DNA from: Sphingomonas abaci
GTDB taxonomy: Bacteria; Pseudomonadota; Alphaproteobacteria; Sphingomonadales; Sphingomonadaceae
NCBI RefSeq assembly: GCF_014199625.1
Contig: NZ_JACHNY010000007.1
Coordinates: 1-64,000, forward strand
Length of the DNA stretch: 64,000 bases
Reading direction: 5' to 3'
Shown here in pieces: positions 7,514 to 15,403 of this stretch. The position numbers and the translations under genes were made by a program. Every line of letters begins with the position of its first letter. Positions within the stretch are counted from its first letter, which is position 1. Below the pieces are notes generated by a model. The model saw only the letters and a list, made by a program, of their open reading frames with translations, was not told the DNA's origin and searched no databases.

Positions 7514-9036
7514 GACGCAAGACTCCTGATCCATTCATCGACGGTATCCTCTTGCGTAGCGAGCGCCGCCGTGCCGCGCGCCATGACCAGGCCGACCATG
7601 CCGTCAATCCGGCCCGTCGACTTGCTCTTGTCGAGCTTGCGATTGCCGGCCTCGTCCCGCTTCACCACGGCATTCGCAGCGCACATGGTCAGGACCGGGT
7701 TGTTTCCGTGGCGAACCTTCGCGTTCAGGAAGTCGATCTCGGTAACGTCCATGGCGGGAGCCATCGAAACGAACCCCTGCCCGAAGGGCTGGAACGGCAA
7801 CTCGACGCCGATCTTCTGGAACTGCGCCTCCAGCGTCTTGAAGCGGTGTCGATCGTAGCCGATGCCGAGGACATTATAGGGCCGGCAGATGCTCGCCATC
7901 TTGTGGCCGACATAGGCGTAGTCGATCGCGACACCTGGCGGCGTCTCGATCAGCCCCATATCAGCCCATTTGTCGTAGGGACGACGGTCACGCTTGGCGT
8001 GATCCTTCAAGGTGTCGGCCGGCTTCCAGAACCAAGCCCGGTAGTGCCAAATTTCCTGCCACTCAGCGCCCAGCACGAAGGCGGCAAGGTCGGTAGTCTC
8101 GGCAAGGTCGAGGCCGCCGAATACACGCCCTTTCAGGAACGCCTCTTCCTCCGCCTCGCCGCCTGTCGCACCCCAGATGCTGGGCGAGATAAACGGCGAG
8201 AACCGGTTGACACGCTGGTTCAGGTAGAGGTTGCGAAAGCCATTCTCGAAACTCGGCATCCGCGACGCCTTCTGCGCGGCAGCGTCCAATTCCACCTGCG
8301 ATCGGAACGCACCCAGAGCCGGATTAGCGGCTCGGTGCGCCTTCGCGTCCAGCACCTCGCATTTTTCAGGCGCTTCGTAGACGTGGGCAACGATTTTCGG
8401 ATCATTCGACCGGCGCGCGTCGTCAATCTTGATCGACAGCATGTCGGCATCGGTCGGTGCCTGGGTCGAAATGATGAGGCGCAAGGCGTCGTCATACGCG
8501 CCCGATGCCGTCTCGATCGCCTCGACAAAGTCGTCTTGCTCGCCGCGAACCTGCCCCAGCTCGTCAAGGATCGCCAGCACCGGCGACAAGCCGTGCGCGG
8601 TATGGCCGTCGGCCGCCAGCGCGCGAAATTCGACGTTCATCGTCAGGCCGATCAGCGTCTTGCCCGACGGCACGATGCGAACCAGCTTTTTCAGCGCCGG
8701 GTTGAGCAGGACCATCTTGCTCGCCAGCTTGAACACCAGCGCGGCCTGATCGCGTGACCGCGCGCCGGACACGATCTGGCTGTTCAACCGGGCTTCTGGC
8801 CCGACCAGATGCGCCAATAGGATGCAGGCGATAAGCGCCGACTTGCCGTTCTTCCGCGCGATCGACAGGATGCCCTCGGTCGTGCCGGCAGGGTTGTCGT
8901 AAACGTCGAGGATGAACTGGCGTTGGAAGTCGATCAGCTCGACCGGCTTGCCGACCAGCTTACCCTCTGGGACGACGCAATATTTGTGGATGAACGCGAT
9001 GACCCGTTCGCCGCGCGTCAACGGCTTGGGCTTCAC
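7510..9036 (-). CDS. Phage terminase large subunit
   Basis: A 508-residue packaging ATPase-nuclease. The Walker A variant SIARKNGKSAL is at residues 58-68 and Walker B AILDEL at about 155-160, preceded by a VPSGKTLIG segment. The nuclease half starts at FGGLDLAETTDLAAF with its first acidic ligand. This is the Terminase_1 (HK97/lambdoid siphophage) type. Translation starts at a GTG that overlaps the small subunit stop (GTGA). With the neighbouring HNH gene the set resembles cos-type phages in which HNH assists cleavage, an inference from related systems. Confidence 0.93.
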   Translation of the reverse strand: MKPKPLTRGERVIAFIHKYCVVPEGKLVGKPVELIDFQRQFILDVYDNPAGTTEGILSIARKNGKSALIACILLAHLVGPEARLNSQIVSGARSRDQAALVFKLASKMVLLNPALKKLVRIVPSGKTLIGLTMNVEFRALAADGHTAHGLSPVLAILDELGQVRGEQDDFVEAIETASGAYDDALRLIISTQAPTDADMLSIKIDDARRSNDPKIVAHVYEAPEKCEVLDAKAHRAANPALGAFRSQVELDAAAQKASRMPSFENGFRNLYLNQRVNRFSPFISPSIWGATGGEAEEEAFLKGRVFGGLDLAETTDLAAFVLGAEWQEIWHYRAWFWKPADTLKDHAKRDRRPYDKWADMGLIETPPGVAIDYAYVGHKMASICRPYNVLGIGYDRHRFKTLEAQFQKIGVELPFQPFGQGFVSMAPAMDVTEIDFLNAKVRHGNNPVLTMCAANAVVKRDEAGNRKLDKSKSTGRIDGMVGLVMARGTAALATQEDTVDEWIRSLAS

Positions 9037-9503
9037 TGGATGGTGGGCGGCCTTGCAAGCAGGCCGTCCTCATCATCGGCAAGCGGGTTGTGCCCGCCCT
9101 CGATCTCCATCGCCTGGGCTCGGCGCTTGTCCACGTCACGCTGTTCGCCGTGCTTCGCTCGACTGTCGATCTGGAGCGCGCGGCGTAGCGTGACGATCCG
9201 GCGCGCCAGCTTGTCCGACGCGGCAATGCTGTTCATCAGCGTCTGGATTTTCACCGCGCCATTGCGGCCTGTCGTCATCTCCGCGATGCGCTCGGCATCC
9301 GCCATGGCGCGGGCCAGGTTGGCGGCCACCACAAGGTCCGCCTCCGACCACTCGCCCTTGGCGCGTTCCTTGATGATGGCATCCCAAAAGGGCCAGTCAG
9401 CGGTTCGAAACTTGACGTGCGCGGGCGGAGATAGGTCGCGCGTCGCTGCCGCCATGGCCTCCACCGCCCCGGCCGCGCTGTCGATGCGCGTTCGTCGGGC
9501 CAT
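9033..9503 (-). CDS. Phage terminase small subunit
   Basis: A 156-residue helical protein directly upstream of the large subunit with a 4-base overlap. It contains FRTADWPFWDAIIKERAKGE and an EADLVVAANLARAM helix, as in the TerS-like proteins found in many alphaproteobacterial prophages. It should recognise the packaging site and recruit the large subunit. The N-terminal MARRTRIDSAAGAVEAMAAA may be a DNA-binding arm. Confidence 0.75.
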   Translation of the reverse strand: MARRTRIDSAAGAVEAMAAATRDLSPPAHVKFRTADWPFWDAIIKERAKGEWSEADLVVAANLARAMADAERIAEMTTGRNGAVKIQTLMNSIAASDKLARRIVTLRRALQIDSRAKHGEQRDVDKRRAQAMEIEGGHNPLADDEDGLLARPPTIQ

Positions 9504-9581
9504 ACCGGGGCGCTCCTGTTCGGTCGTAAAGCAAAAACTGTATTAGCAATGAAATTCGTGAGTGCGTCGGTGTCCGGCCGG

Positions 9582-9929
9582 TCAGCCCCCCGACTTTTTG
9601 CCTCCCCCCACCCCGAGGGGGTCGCCCGACGATGCGTTCCAGGGGTGCCGGGGATCGGTCGGCCAGCCGTTCACGTCGCAAGCGCCGAGCGCGACTTGCC
9701 TGGCGTGCCCGAACTGTTCAGCGGTTACCTCCCTGTGGCAAGGGTCGCAGAGGTTGCGCGTGTTGTCGTCCTCGTCGGTCCCGCCCTTCGCCAGCGGCAC
9801 AATATGATCGACCACCGTCGCCAGCGTCACGCGGTCGTCGGCATCGCACCGCTCACATAAGCCATCGGTGCGGGCGAGGCGGCGGGCGCGTTGGGCTTGG
9901 CCCGCCCGACCTCTCAGGCGCTGCACCAT
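9582..9929 (-). CDS. HNH endonuclease
   Basis: A 115-residue nuclease. A Cys-x2-Cys pair (LCERCDADD) is followed by VVDHIVPLAKGG with the catalytic HNH histidine and by the N-x-x-x-L-C-x-x-C-H helix (NTRNLCDPCHREVT). It lies next to the terminase genes, as in HK97-like phages whose HNH protein joins terminase in cutting packaging sites. I take the ATG at 9929 because GGAGG stands about 10 bases upstream and homologues begin shortly before the Arg-rich helix. The frame is also open from 10028, so a longer protein is possible. Confidence 0.85.
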   Translation of the reverse strand: MVQRLRGRAGQAQRARRLARTDGLCERCDADDRVTLATVVDHIVPLAKGGTDEDDNTRNLCDPCHREVTAEQFGHARQVALGACDVNGWPTDPRHPWNASSGDPLGVGGGKKSGG

Positions 9930-10037
9930 TACATGGCCGCCTCCATAAACGGAAAAGCCCGGCAACCTCTCGGCACCGGGCAAATCTCTAACGGTGATCC
10001 TCATGACCCATTTCGTGCCCCGAGGCAAGCCCCATCA

Positions 10038-10883
10038 TCACTCCGTGGCGGTTGCGTCCTCAAGGTCAGCGCCACGCAAGATGGCCGCGATGTCAGCATA
10101 GGGGCGCATATGCCCCTTTTCATCGAGAAAGGCCGGGTCGACGGTCACATGCCGGACCGGCTGACCTCCCACCTCTAGTATCATCAGGTCGTCCATCGCC
10201 TCTTGCCTAGCCGTGGCGACGCGGCGGGCCACGGCATAGGTGAGCTGGTCGACGGCGAGCATGAAATGATCTTTGACCAGCTCGCGCCGCCGACCAGTCG
10301 CATTGCCCCAACGCGCCTCCGCGATCGTCTTAAAGTCGAGGTCGTCCAGCGCGACCGCCCGCAGCACGCCGAGCAGGTCCGGCGATACGAGGCCTTCAAT
10401 CTGCCGCAGCGCCTGCCCCGCCGACGCCAGCACTTCAAGGCGCGTGAGCACCCCTTCCACGCCGCCGCCATCGCCACCCTGCCCGATGTCTAGCGCGCTC
10501 TTTACGGGAGACACCTCCGACACGTCGAAAGCGCGCCTATAGCGCCGCAGGGCGTGGATTTGCGGCGGCGTCAGGCCGTCGATCGTCTCGAACCGGGCCT
10601 GGCGCTGGAACGCCCGGCCGATGCGAACCTTCGTCACGAACGGCTTGCCGTCCTCGTCATAGCCGAGCGAATGCTCGTTGATGTCCGTTTCGATGAACGG
10701 CACCCGCTTCATCTGCTCCGGCGGCGGCGCGATCTCTGCCCGGCGCGCGCGACTCCGCGCCGCGTCGATCCGCGCCACCTTCCCGTTATAGGCCGGGACC
10801 GGCGATGCGGCATGACGCGCCGCCAGCGCCCGCCGGGCCGCCGCTAGAAGTTGCTGCTGCGCCTTGTCCTTACGCTTCGTCAT
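10038..10883 (-). CDS. Phage protein, possible helical DNA-binding regulator
   Basis: A 281-residue protein. Residues 1-60 are very basic (MTKRKDKAQQQLLAAARRAL). The C-terminal half has a helical region LEVLASAGQALRQIEGLVSP, then LLGVLRAVALDDLDFKTIAE and RRRELVKDHFMLAVDQL. That layout resembles the DUF6456-type helix-turn-helix proteins that follow replication genes in alphaproteobacterial prophages, but the match is by eye. It lies just upstream of the packaging genes, so a role in switching to late gene expression is a reasonable guess. Confidence 0.6.
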   Translation of the reverse strand: MTKRKDKAQQQLLAAARRALAARHAASPVPAYNGKVARIDAARSRARRAEIAPPPEQMKRVPFIETDINEHSLGYDEDGKPFVTKVRIGRAFQRQARFETIDGLTPPQIHALRRYRRAFDVSEVSPVKSALDIGQGGDGGGVEGVLTRLEVLASAGQALRQIEGLVSPDLLGVLRAVALDDLDFKTIAEARWGNATGRRRELVKDHFMLAVDQLTYAVARRVATARQEAMDDLMILEVGGQPVRHVTVDPAFLDEKGHMRPYADIAAILRGADLEDATATE

Positions 10884-10984
10884 TCGTGCCCCATCCCGGT
10901 ATATGTTGTCTGCTGGTCAGGTGGCCTGCTGGCCAGCCAGCGCCGCTTCGATCTGCGCCTCGCCATCCTGTGTCTGGGGGTGGG

Positions 10985-11149
10985 TCATGGGCGGGGTTCC
11001 TCCGGCATGATGGCGACAAGGCCATTCAGCACAGCGGCGAACATGAGCACCGGCAGGAGCCAGATTAGGTCCGTTGGCATTGATGCTGCCATCGCCGCGA
11101 GACTTGCCGCAGTTGCGCTGACCACCGCGTGACGAAACCGGCCGCTCAC
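10985..11149 (-). CDS. Small phage membrane protein
   Basis: A 54-residue ORF whose GTG start overlaps the preceding stop as GTGA (11146-11149). It reads MSGRFRHAVVSATAASLAAM at the N terminus and has a hydrophobic stretch DLIWLLPVLMFAAVLNGLVA that should span the membrane. The tail MPEEPRP leads into an ATGA junction at 10985-10988 with a 23-codon reading frame (10917-10988) that I do not call. The overlap pattern is the same as for most genes in this operon, which is the main support. Confidence 0.5.
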   Translation of the reverse strand: MSGRFRHAVVSATAASLAAMAASMPTDLIWLLPVLMFAAVLNGLVAIMPEEPRP

Positions 11150-11862
11150 GCCTCCTTCTCCCCGGCAAGGGCGAGGGCACGGCCGTATCTGACAGCCTCG
11201 CGGATAGCGTCTTCGGTTGTCTCCAACTCGTTGGCGTTCCAGCTAGCCAAAATCGACTGCACCGCCTCTTCGTCAGGGTCCGCCGGCTCGGGTAGCGCAA
11301 AGCCCCAATCGATCAACGTGGCGATGATCGTCGCCTCGTCGTGAGCCAGCATCTCACGCACCTCGGCAACCGTCATGGCGTTCTTGCGCGCCGTCAGGTC
11401 AGGCTTGGTGTCTGCCTGGGGGGTGGGCTGGGGGACGTTGCGGATGCGCCAAGGGCAGTGGCGGGTAATATGCTTTCCGTCACTGTCGAAGGCAAACCAA
11501 CCGCCCTCAAGGTGGGGGCCTACATGATACGTGCCCGGCGGAGAAAAAAGACGGCGGACAGCGACAACCCGCCCATCCTCATGCAGAGCCTCGATGGGCT
11601 TGCTCCAGTCGATCGTGGCGGGCTGACGGTAATGCGGATGGTCGGAGGGGAGGCGGATGCGATCTACAGCATTCCAGTTTGGCTCGCGATTTGGCGACTG
11701 GTTCCAAATGTGCGGAGTTCCGTTCGACAGGTTGCCATACCAGTCGAAGCCACCCCCACCCGCTTGGAAAATGTCATCATCCCGCACAAACCCCGGCCGC
11801 TTGCCATCCACGGCGATCGCAGGGCCCCATTCGATGTCGGTCATATCGGTTGCTCCAGTCAC
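11146..11862 (-). CDS. Phage protein of unknown function
   Basis: A 238-residue protein. The N-terminal two thirds is rich in Trp, Gly and Pro (GGGGFDWYGNLSNGTPHIWN) and looks like a small beta domain; IDWSKPIEALHEDGRVVAV resembles phage proteins that carry a repeated W-x-K-P-I motif of unknown role. The last 70 residues are helical and acidic (MTVAEVREMLAHDEATIIAT). It is coupled by 4-base overlaps to both neighbours. No enzymatic motif is seen. Confidence 0.6.
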   Translation of the reverse strand: MTGATDMTDIEWGPAIAVDGKRPGFVRDDDIFQAGGGGFDWYGNLSNGTPHIWNQSPNREPNWNAVDRIRLPSDHPHYRQPATIDWSKPIEALHEDGRVVAVRRLFSPPGTYHVGPHLEGGWFAFDSDGKHITRHCPWRIRNVPQPTPQADTKPDLTARKNAMTVAEVREMLAHDEATIIATLIDWGFALPEPADPDEEAVQSILASWNANELETTEDAIREAVRYGRALALAGEKEA

Positions 11863-12443
11863 GCGGCTTGCGCCTGAAAGGTGGTGCCGTCGGGGCTGAA
11901 TTGCGTGGCGATGCCGCGCGTGCGCAGGAAGGCGTTGACCCGGTCAACCTCCTCCGGCGGAATGGCGGCGACATCGCCTTCCTCGGGAGCCCGGCGGCCG
12001 GCGCGTATGATGGCGCGCGCCCGGCGGATCGCGGCCTCTTCCGGGCTGACCCATTTCGCCATGCGATCCTTGATCTGGTGGATGGTCGGCATCCAGTCGA
12101 GTTCGTCCAGGCAACGGCGGCAGGCATATGCCAGCGCCCGCTCGTCGCACCCCGCCAGCATGGCCATATAGGTGTTGAGCTTGAGGGTGCCGGCCACGGT
12201 GTCGGTCGCCTGGCTCGGCAGGGCCACCGACAGGCCGCCCAGCGACTGCCGGATGTACCGCTCGCCGGCCGGCTGCGGCGTGGCGACAGCCCGCGCGATC
12301 GGCTCAATCAGCGCGATCTCGCGCGCCGTGAACACCGCGTCAGGCTCGAAAGCCCGGTCCAGCACGTTCCGCGCGCTCTGCGTCAACGACGGCATCGAAC
12401 ATCCCGTTGCCGCTGCGTCGTGGTGTGTAATCTCGGTGGCCAT
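11859..12443 (-). CDS. Phage replication-associated protein, unknown
   Basis: A 194-residue protein encoded just after the replication gene. The middle has MLAGCDERALAYACRRCLDE and a WMPTIHQIKDRM helix, and the C terminus ends PDGTTFQAQAA. The position after an O-like initiator is where helicase loaders (lambda P, DnaC-like) sit, but there is no Walker motif, so I only suggest a loader or cofactor role. The ATG at 12443 has GGAAG 5 bases upstream; it overlaps the replication gene by about 100 bases, so a later start (12395) is possible. Confidence 0.55.
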   Translation of the reverse strand: MATEITHHDAAATGCSMPSLTQSARNVLDRAFEPDAVFTAREIALIEPIARAVATPQPAGERYIRQSLGGLSVALPSQATDTVAGTLKLNTYMAMLAGCDERALAYACRRCLDELDWMPTIHQIKDRMAKWVSPEEAAIRRARAIIRAGRRAPEEGDVAAIPPEEVDRVNAFLRTRGIATQFSPDGTTFQAQAA

Positions 12444-13059
12444 TGGTGCTTCCAGTCGATTGCTTGGGTCGAGGGTCGAAGATTGCTCCCCAGCCGCGCT
12501 CTGCGGCGTGCTGGACGATCCGGCCGGGCGGCCACTCGTCGTCCGACAGCTTGGCCAGATCGCGCAGCAGGCCGGCATGAGCGGTGGCCGTGTTCGCCAG
12601 CCGCTTCGACTTCCGGTTGGTGAGCAGGTCCGCCCAGTGCGCCGGGTCCACCCCCTCGGGGCAGGGCCACGGCGCGGACCGGGCCTTACGCGTACGTGCG
12701 TCAGACCCTTCCGGGTGGGGGTGGGGGTGTGGGGTTTGTTGGGGGGTCTGGGGGGAAGAAAGGGGAGAGGGGGCGGGGGCGGGGTTGGCGTCACCAAGCG
12801 TCACTTGTGCGTCACTATCGTCACATGTGACGGTGACGGCGTCACATGTGACGCTTTGTGACGCTGCGTGACGCTTACGGTGCCGCCGCATCCGCAGCGC
12901 GCCCTTGCTCGGCTGGTGCGCGGCCTCGATCGCGTCGGCGACGCGCTTGTCGGCATCGGCGGCGCGCGCGGCGAGCATCGCAACCTCGGCGATCAGTTCG
13001 GCAGGGGTTCCGGCGGCGATCAGGCGCGCCAACAGGTCAGTGCTCACCGCCACCCCCAT
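12340..13059 (-). CDS. Phage replication protein (O-like) with internal origin repeats
   Basis: A 239-residue protein in three parts. Residues 1-65 are helical with a basic end (ALRMRRHRKRHAA). Residues 66-125 are a low-complexity linker made of VTCD-type repeats and then Pro/His-rich sequence. Residues 130-239 contain LLTNRKSKRLANTATAHAG and PPGRIVQHAAERGWGAIFDP, the conserved C-terminal block of phage replication proteins. The linker DNA carries the CGTCAC repeat array at 12789-12873. An alternative GTG start at 13047 would give a GTGA overlap with the VRR-NUC gene. Role inferred by analogy with lambda O. Confidence 0.7.
   Translation of the reverse strand: MGVAVSTDLLARLIAAGTPAELIAEVAMLAARAADADKRVADAIEAAHQPSKGALRMRRHRKRHAASQSVTCDAVTVTCDDSDAQVTLGDANPAPAPSPLSSPQTPQQTPHPHPHPEGSDARTRKARSAPWPCPEGVDPAHWADLLTNRKSKRLANTATAHAGLLRDLAKLSDDEWPPGRIVQHAAERGWGAIFDPRPKQSTGSTNGHRDYTPRRSGNGMFDAVVDAERAERAGPGFRA
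12789..12873. repeat. CGTCAC/GTGACG iteron array, candidate phage replication origin
   Basis: Ten CGTCAC or GTGACG hexamers lie in 85 bases, starting at 12789, 12799, 12810, 12819, 12827, 12833, 12840, 12848, 12858 and 12868. Most are 9-11 bases apart, close to one helical turn. Two perfect 14-base palindromes CGTCACATGTGACG are at 12819-12832 and 12840-12853, exactly 21 bases apart. The array is inside the replication gene linker, as lambda iterons are inside gene O. Hexamers left of centre are one orientation and right of centre the other. Confidence 0.65.
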
Positions 13060-13427
13060 GAGCGCAGCGCCACCGCGCCGCCGTCGGGCGTGTTCACCAG
13101 CGCCCAGGGAAAGCCCAGGCGTTGCAGCTCGTCCCGCCACCAAACCTGATCGGGGTCGAGGTCGACCCGCCCTTCCCGCTTCACCTCCATGAAGCCGACA
13201 CGCGGCTGACGCTGGTCAAGCACCGTCAGGTCGGGGAAGCCCGGCCGCACGCCGTCGCCCTTCAACGCCGCCGTCTGCTTGGCGCGCGCGACCGCGTCGC
13301 CGGCCAGGTGTGACCCGTTGGGCGTATGAACGGCGTGGCACCCCATCATGGCGAGCAACTGGATGTTGGCACGCTGGATCGGGCGCTCGGCGAGCTTCGG
13401 AGGCGACTGGCGGCGGATGCGGGTCAC
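13044..13427 (-). CDS. VRR-NUC domain nuclease
   Basis: A 127-residue protein of the VRR-NUC (PD-(D/E)xK) group. It has NGSHLAGDAVARAKQTAAL, GVRPGFPDLTVL with the catalytic Asp, and VGFMEVKREGRVDLDPDQ with the E-x-K pair, followed by the usual Q-x-x-W helix (PDQVWWRDELQRLG). Such nucleases act on branched DNA and are common in phage replication modules. The GTG at 13427 is preferred: AAGGG stands about 9 bases upstream and it lies just past the upstream stop; the frame extends further but that part is unlike the family. Confidence 0.85.
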   Translation of the reverse strand: MTRIRRQSPPKLAERPIQRANIQLLAMMGCHAVHTPNGSHLAGDAVARAKQTAALKGDGVRPGFPDLTVLDQRQPRVGFMEVKREGRVDLDPDQVWWRDELQRLGFPWALVNTPDGGAVALRSWGWR

Positions 13428-13446
13428 CGATTGCGGCCCTTGCCCA

Positions 13447-13746
13447 TCAACCTGCCGCCGCCTCGGCGCGCAGCTTCTCGGCGTGCGCCATGATGCGCTT
13501 GGCCTGCCGGTCGAGAGCGTCCGCCGCCGAGCGAAGGTCGGCGCTGCTGACCCCTCGTTCGGCGGAGAACTTTGCGCGCAGGCTGCGCGGCTGGATGCCC
13601 AGCGCCTCGGCAAGCTCCCCCTGCCCGCCCAGCATGGTCGCGGCGGTGGTGAGCCCCATCATTCGCGCGACGCTGAACGATGTTGCCGAGTGAGCCGCTT
13701 TAGCGGTGCAGGCGACAGGATTTGTCGTGGAGGCGGAGGCGCTCAT
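13447..13746 (-). CDS. Small phage helix-turn-helix protein
   Basis: A 99-residue protein whose ATG overlaps the clamp stop (TGATG at 13744-13748). Residues 45-85 read GGQGELAEALGIQPRSLRAK then a second helix VSSADLRSAADALDRQA, a plausible helix-turn-helix. The N terminus is Ser/Thr/Ala-rich. It is probably a transcription regulator or replication accessory factor within the early leftward operon. No named family recognised. Confidence 0.6.
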   Translation of the reverse strand: MSASASTTNPVACTAKAAHSATSFSVARMMGLTTAATMLGGQGELAEALGIQPRSLRAKFSAERGVSSADLRSAADALDRQAKRIMAHAEKLRAEAAAG

Positions 13747-14927
13747 CAGTCCACCCGCATCGGCATGAGAATTGCCGACCAAGCCGTGTCCGCCGGGTTG
13801 CGCACCACCGCTGGCGCGGCTTCGTCGTTCATGCCGAACACGATCTCGTCGCCACGGCTCGCCGCTAAGAGCGACGCCAGGTAGCCGCCGTTGAAGCCAA
13901 TGGAGAACCCCTCGGCAGTGTGCTGGCAAGGCACCACGACCTTCGCGCACAGTTCCAAGCTGAGGTAGGCGGCGGTTAGAGTTGCCGTGCTGTCGGCATT
14001 GAAAGTGATTTTGACTGCCCGGTCGAATTTGCTGTGGCCGGTGATGCCGGCGATCGCCCGGCGCAGGTCGGCAACGTTGAAAAGCGCCTGCTTGTCGCTG
14101 TGGGTCGGAATGACCTTCGTTACATCAGGATAGGTGCCGTCGATGAGCTGCGAGCAAAAGCGCAGGTCCGCGCCGCCGCTGCGGGTAGTGAAACCGAAGC
14201 GTAGCGCACCAGGGCGTGCCGGTGCGATGCCTTCCATCTTGTTGGCAGGTGCGACCGAGCCGAGAATTAGGCGGACGCCTTCCTCCGCGCCCTTGGCCAG
14301 ATCGATAAGCACCCCGACCGCTTTGCGCGGTATGATGACGCTGTCCGGCAGCGCGCCAACAGCGTCCGGGGCCTCGATGTCCACCATGTACAAGCGGTGT
14401 CCGTCGGTCGCCTCCGCGCGGATCGTGGTCGGCCCCATTGGGCGCAAGCGGACGCCATTGAGATAGTAGCGCGTCGCCTCTGTCGAGATAGCGTCCTTGA
14501 CACGCGCGATTGCCGCGATGTCCGCCTTCGACAACGTCGCTGCGAAGGTTTCAGTCAGCGGGCGGGCCAAATCCAGAGGGAAGTCGTCCGTCGGCATCGT
14601 GCCCACTGTGACGTCGAGTGAGCCGCTTTTCAGGAGCAGCTTGCCGTCATCGATATGGGCAGCGACCATCTTGTCGCCGGAGACGCCGACAGCGGTCGCA
14701 ACCATCGCCGGGTGCTGCATGACGAAGTCAGCATCAGGGCCCGGCGTGCGCGGCACGGCAGCAACGAGCGCCATATCTAGGTCGGTGCCGGTGACCTCGA
14801 ATGCACCGTTGGCATGACAATGCACCATGCCCACGATCGGTATGGTGTTGCGGCGCTCGATGACCTTGCTGGCCAGGTTCACGGCGCGCCGAAAGTCGGC
14901 AGAGGCGATTTCCATATTCACAGTCAT
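13746..14927 (-). CDS. Phage-encoded DNA polymerase III beta subunit (sliding clamp) homologue
   Basis: A 393-residue protein, close to DnaN length. It has the three-domain clamp layout with diagnostic positions: IEATDGHRLY-like (AEATDGHRLYMVD), IDGTYPDVTKVIP (canonical FPDYRRVIP), and a C terminus ILMPMRVD corresponding to the MPMRL end of DnaN. It would form a ring that tethers polymerase and lets the phage direct replication to its own genome. No polymerase is visible in the window, so it may use the host enzyme. It is tied by overlaps to both neighbours, so it is part of the phage operon and not a displaced host gene. Confidence 0.88.
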   Translation of the reverse strand: MTVNMEIASADFRRAVNLASKVIERRNTIPIVGMVHCHANGAFEVTGTDLDMALVAAVPRTPGPDADFVMQHPAMVATAVGVSGDKMVAAHIDDGKLLLKSGSLDVTVGTMPTDDFPLDLARPLTETFAATLSKADIAAIARVKDAISTEATRYYLNGVRLRPMGPTTIRAEATDGHRLYMVDIEAPDAVGALPDSVIIPRKAVGVLIDLAKGAEEGVRLILGSVAPANKMEGIAPARPGALRFGFTTRSGGADLRFCSQLIDGTYPDVTKVIPTHSDKQALFNVADLRRAIAGITGHSKFDRAVKITFNADSTATLTAAYLSLELCAKVVVPCQHTAEGFSIGFNGGYLASLLAASRGDEIVFGMNDEAAPAVVRNPADTAWSAILMPMRVD

Positions 14928-15088
14928 TCTCCCTGCTTGAGAGCAGCGCGACGCGTCTGCTCATTCGCGATCAATTCTTCGATGACGGGGGTCGGCGTGA
15001 TCGCAGTCACCGGCCACCGATAGAAATCGGAGGGACGCACCCGCGCCAGCCGCTCGACCGGCATCTGCCGAATGAGCGTGCGGATCAT
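14924..15088 (-). CDS. Small phage protein of unknown function
   Basis: A 54-residue ORF beginning MIRTLIRQMPVERLARVRPS with a PTPVIEELIANEQTRRAAL helix and ending KQGE. Its stop overlaps the clamp start as ATGA (14924-14927), which supports translation. A longer reading in the same frame would overlap the next gene's 3' end at 15106. It may help load or modulate the clamp, but nothing in the sequence shows this. Confidence 0.5.
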   Translation of the reverse strand: MIRTLIRQMPVERLARVRPSDFYRWPVTAITPTPVIEELIANEQTRRAALKQGE

Positions 15089-15105
15089 GGGGGCGTCGTA
15101 TGGGA

Positions 15106-15366
15106 TCACGCGAGCAGGCCGACGCTGGCGCAGGCCGCCGCGAAGTCGCGCGGATCGCGCAGCCAATGCGCGCCGGCCTTCAACTGCGCACGGAGCAACG
15201 CGCGACATCCATCGGTCGCAGCTTTGCGCTCGGCGGTGACGATCTTGCCGTCATCCACCGGCGTTGCCGCCGGGCTCAGGGTCGTCGGCGCAATACGGTG
15301 CGCGGGACGCGGATTTACGCTCGCGGAAGCGGTGGTCGCCGCTGCCGCGCCAGTCTTGGCGGCCAT
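15106..15366 (-). CDS. Small phage protein of unknown function
   Basis: An 86-residue protein. The N-terminal 30 residues are Ala/Thr-rich (MAAKTGAAAATTASASVN) and probably disordered; the C-terminal half is helical with DGCRALLRAQLKAGAHWLRD and ends CASVGLLA. It sits in the early leftward operon, 37 bases after the CII-like gene. No family recognised. Confidence 0.5.
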   Translation of the reverse strand: MAAKTGAAAATTASASVNPRPAHRIAPTTLSPAATPVDDGKIVTAERKAATDGCRALLRAQLKAGAHWLRDPRDFAAACASVGLLA

Positions 15367-15403
15367 AGTGTCACTCCTTGCGGGCGAGCCCGCGTTCAGG
15401 TCC

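Noticed and set aside
12789..12873. CGTCAC repeats as a CRISPR array
   Set aside because: Units are 6 bases, palindromic and about 10 apart, without spacers of equal length.
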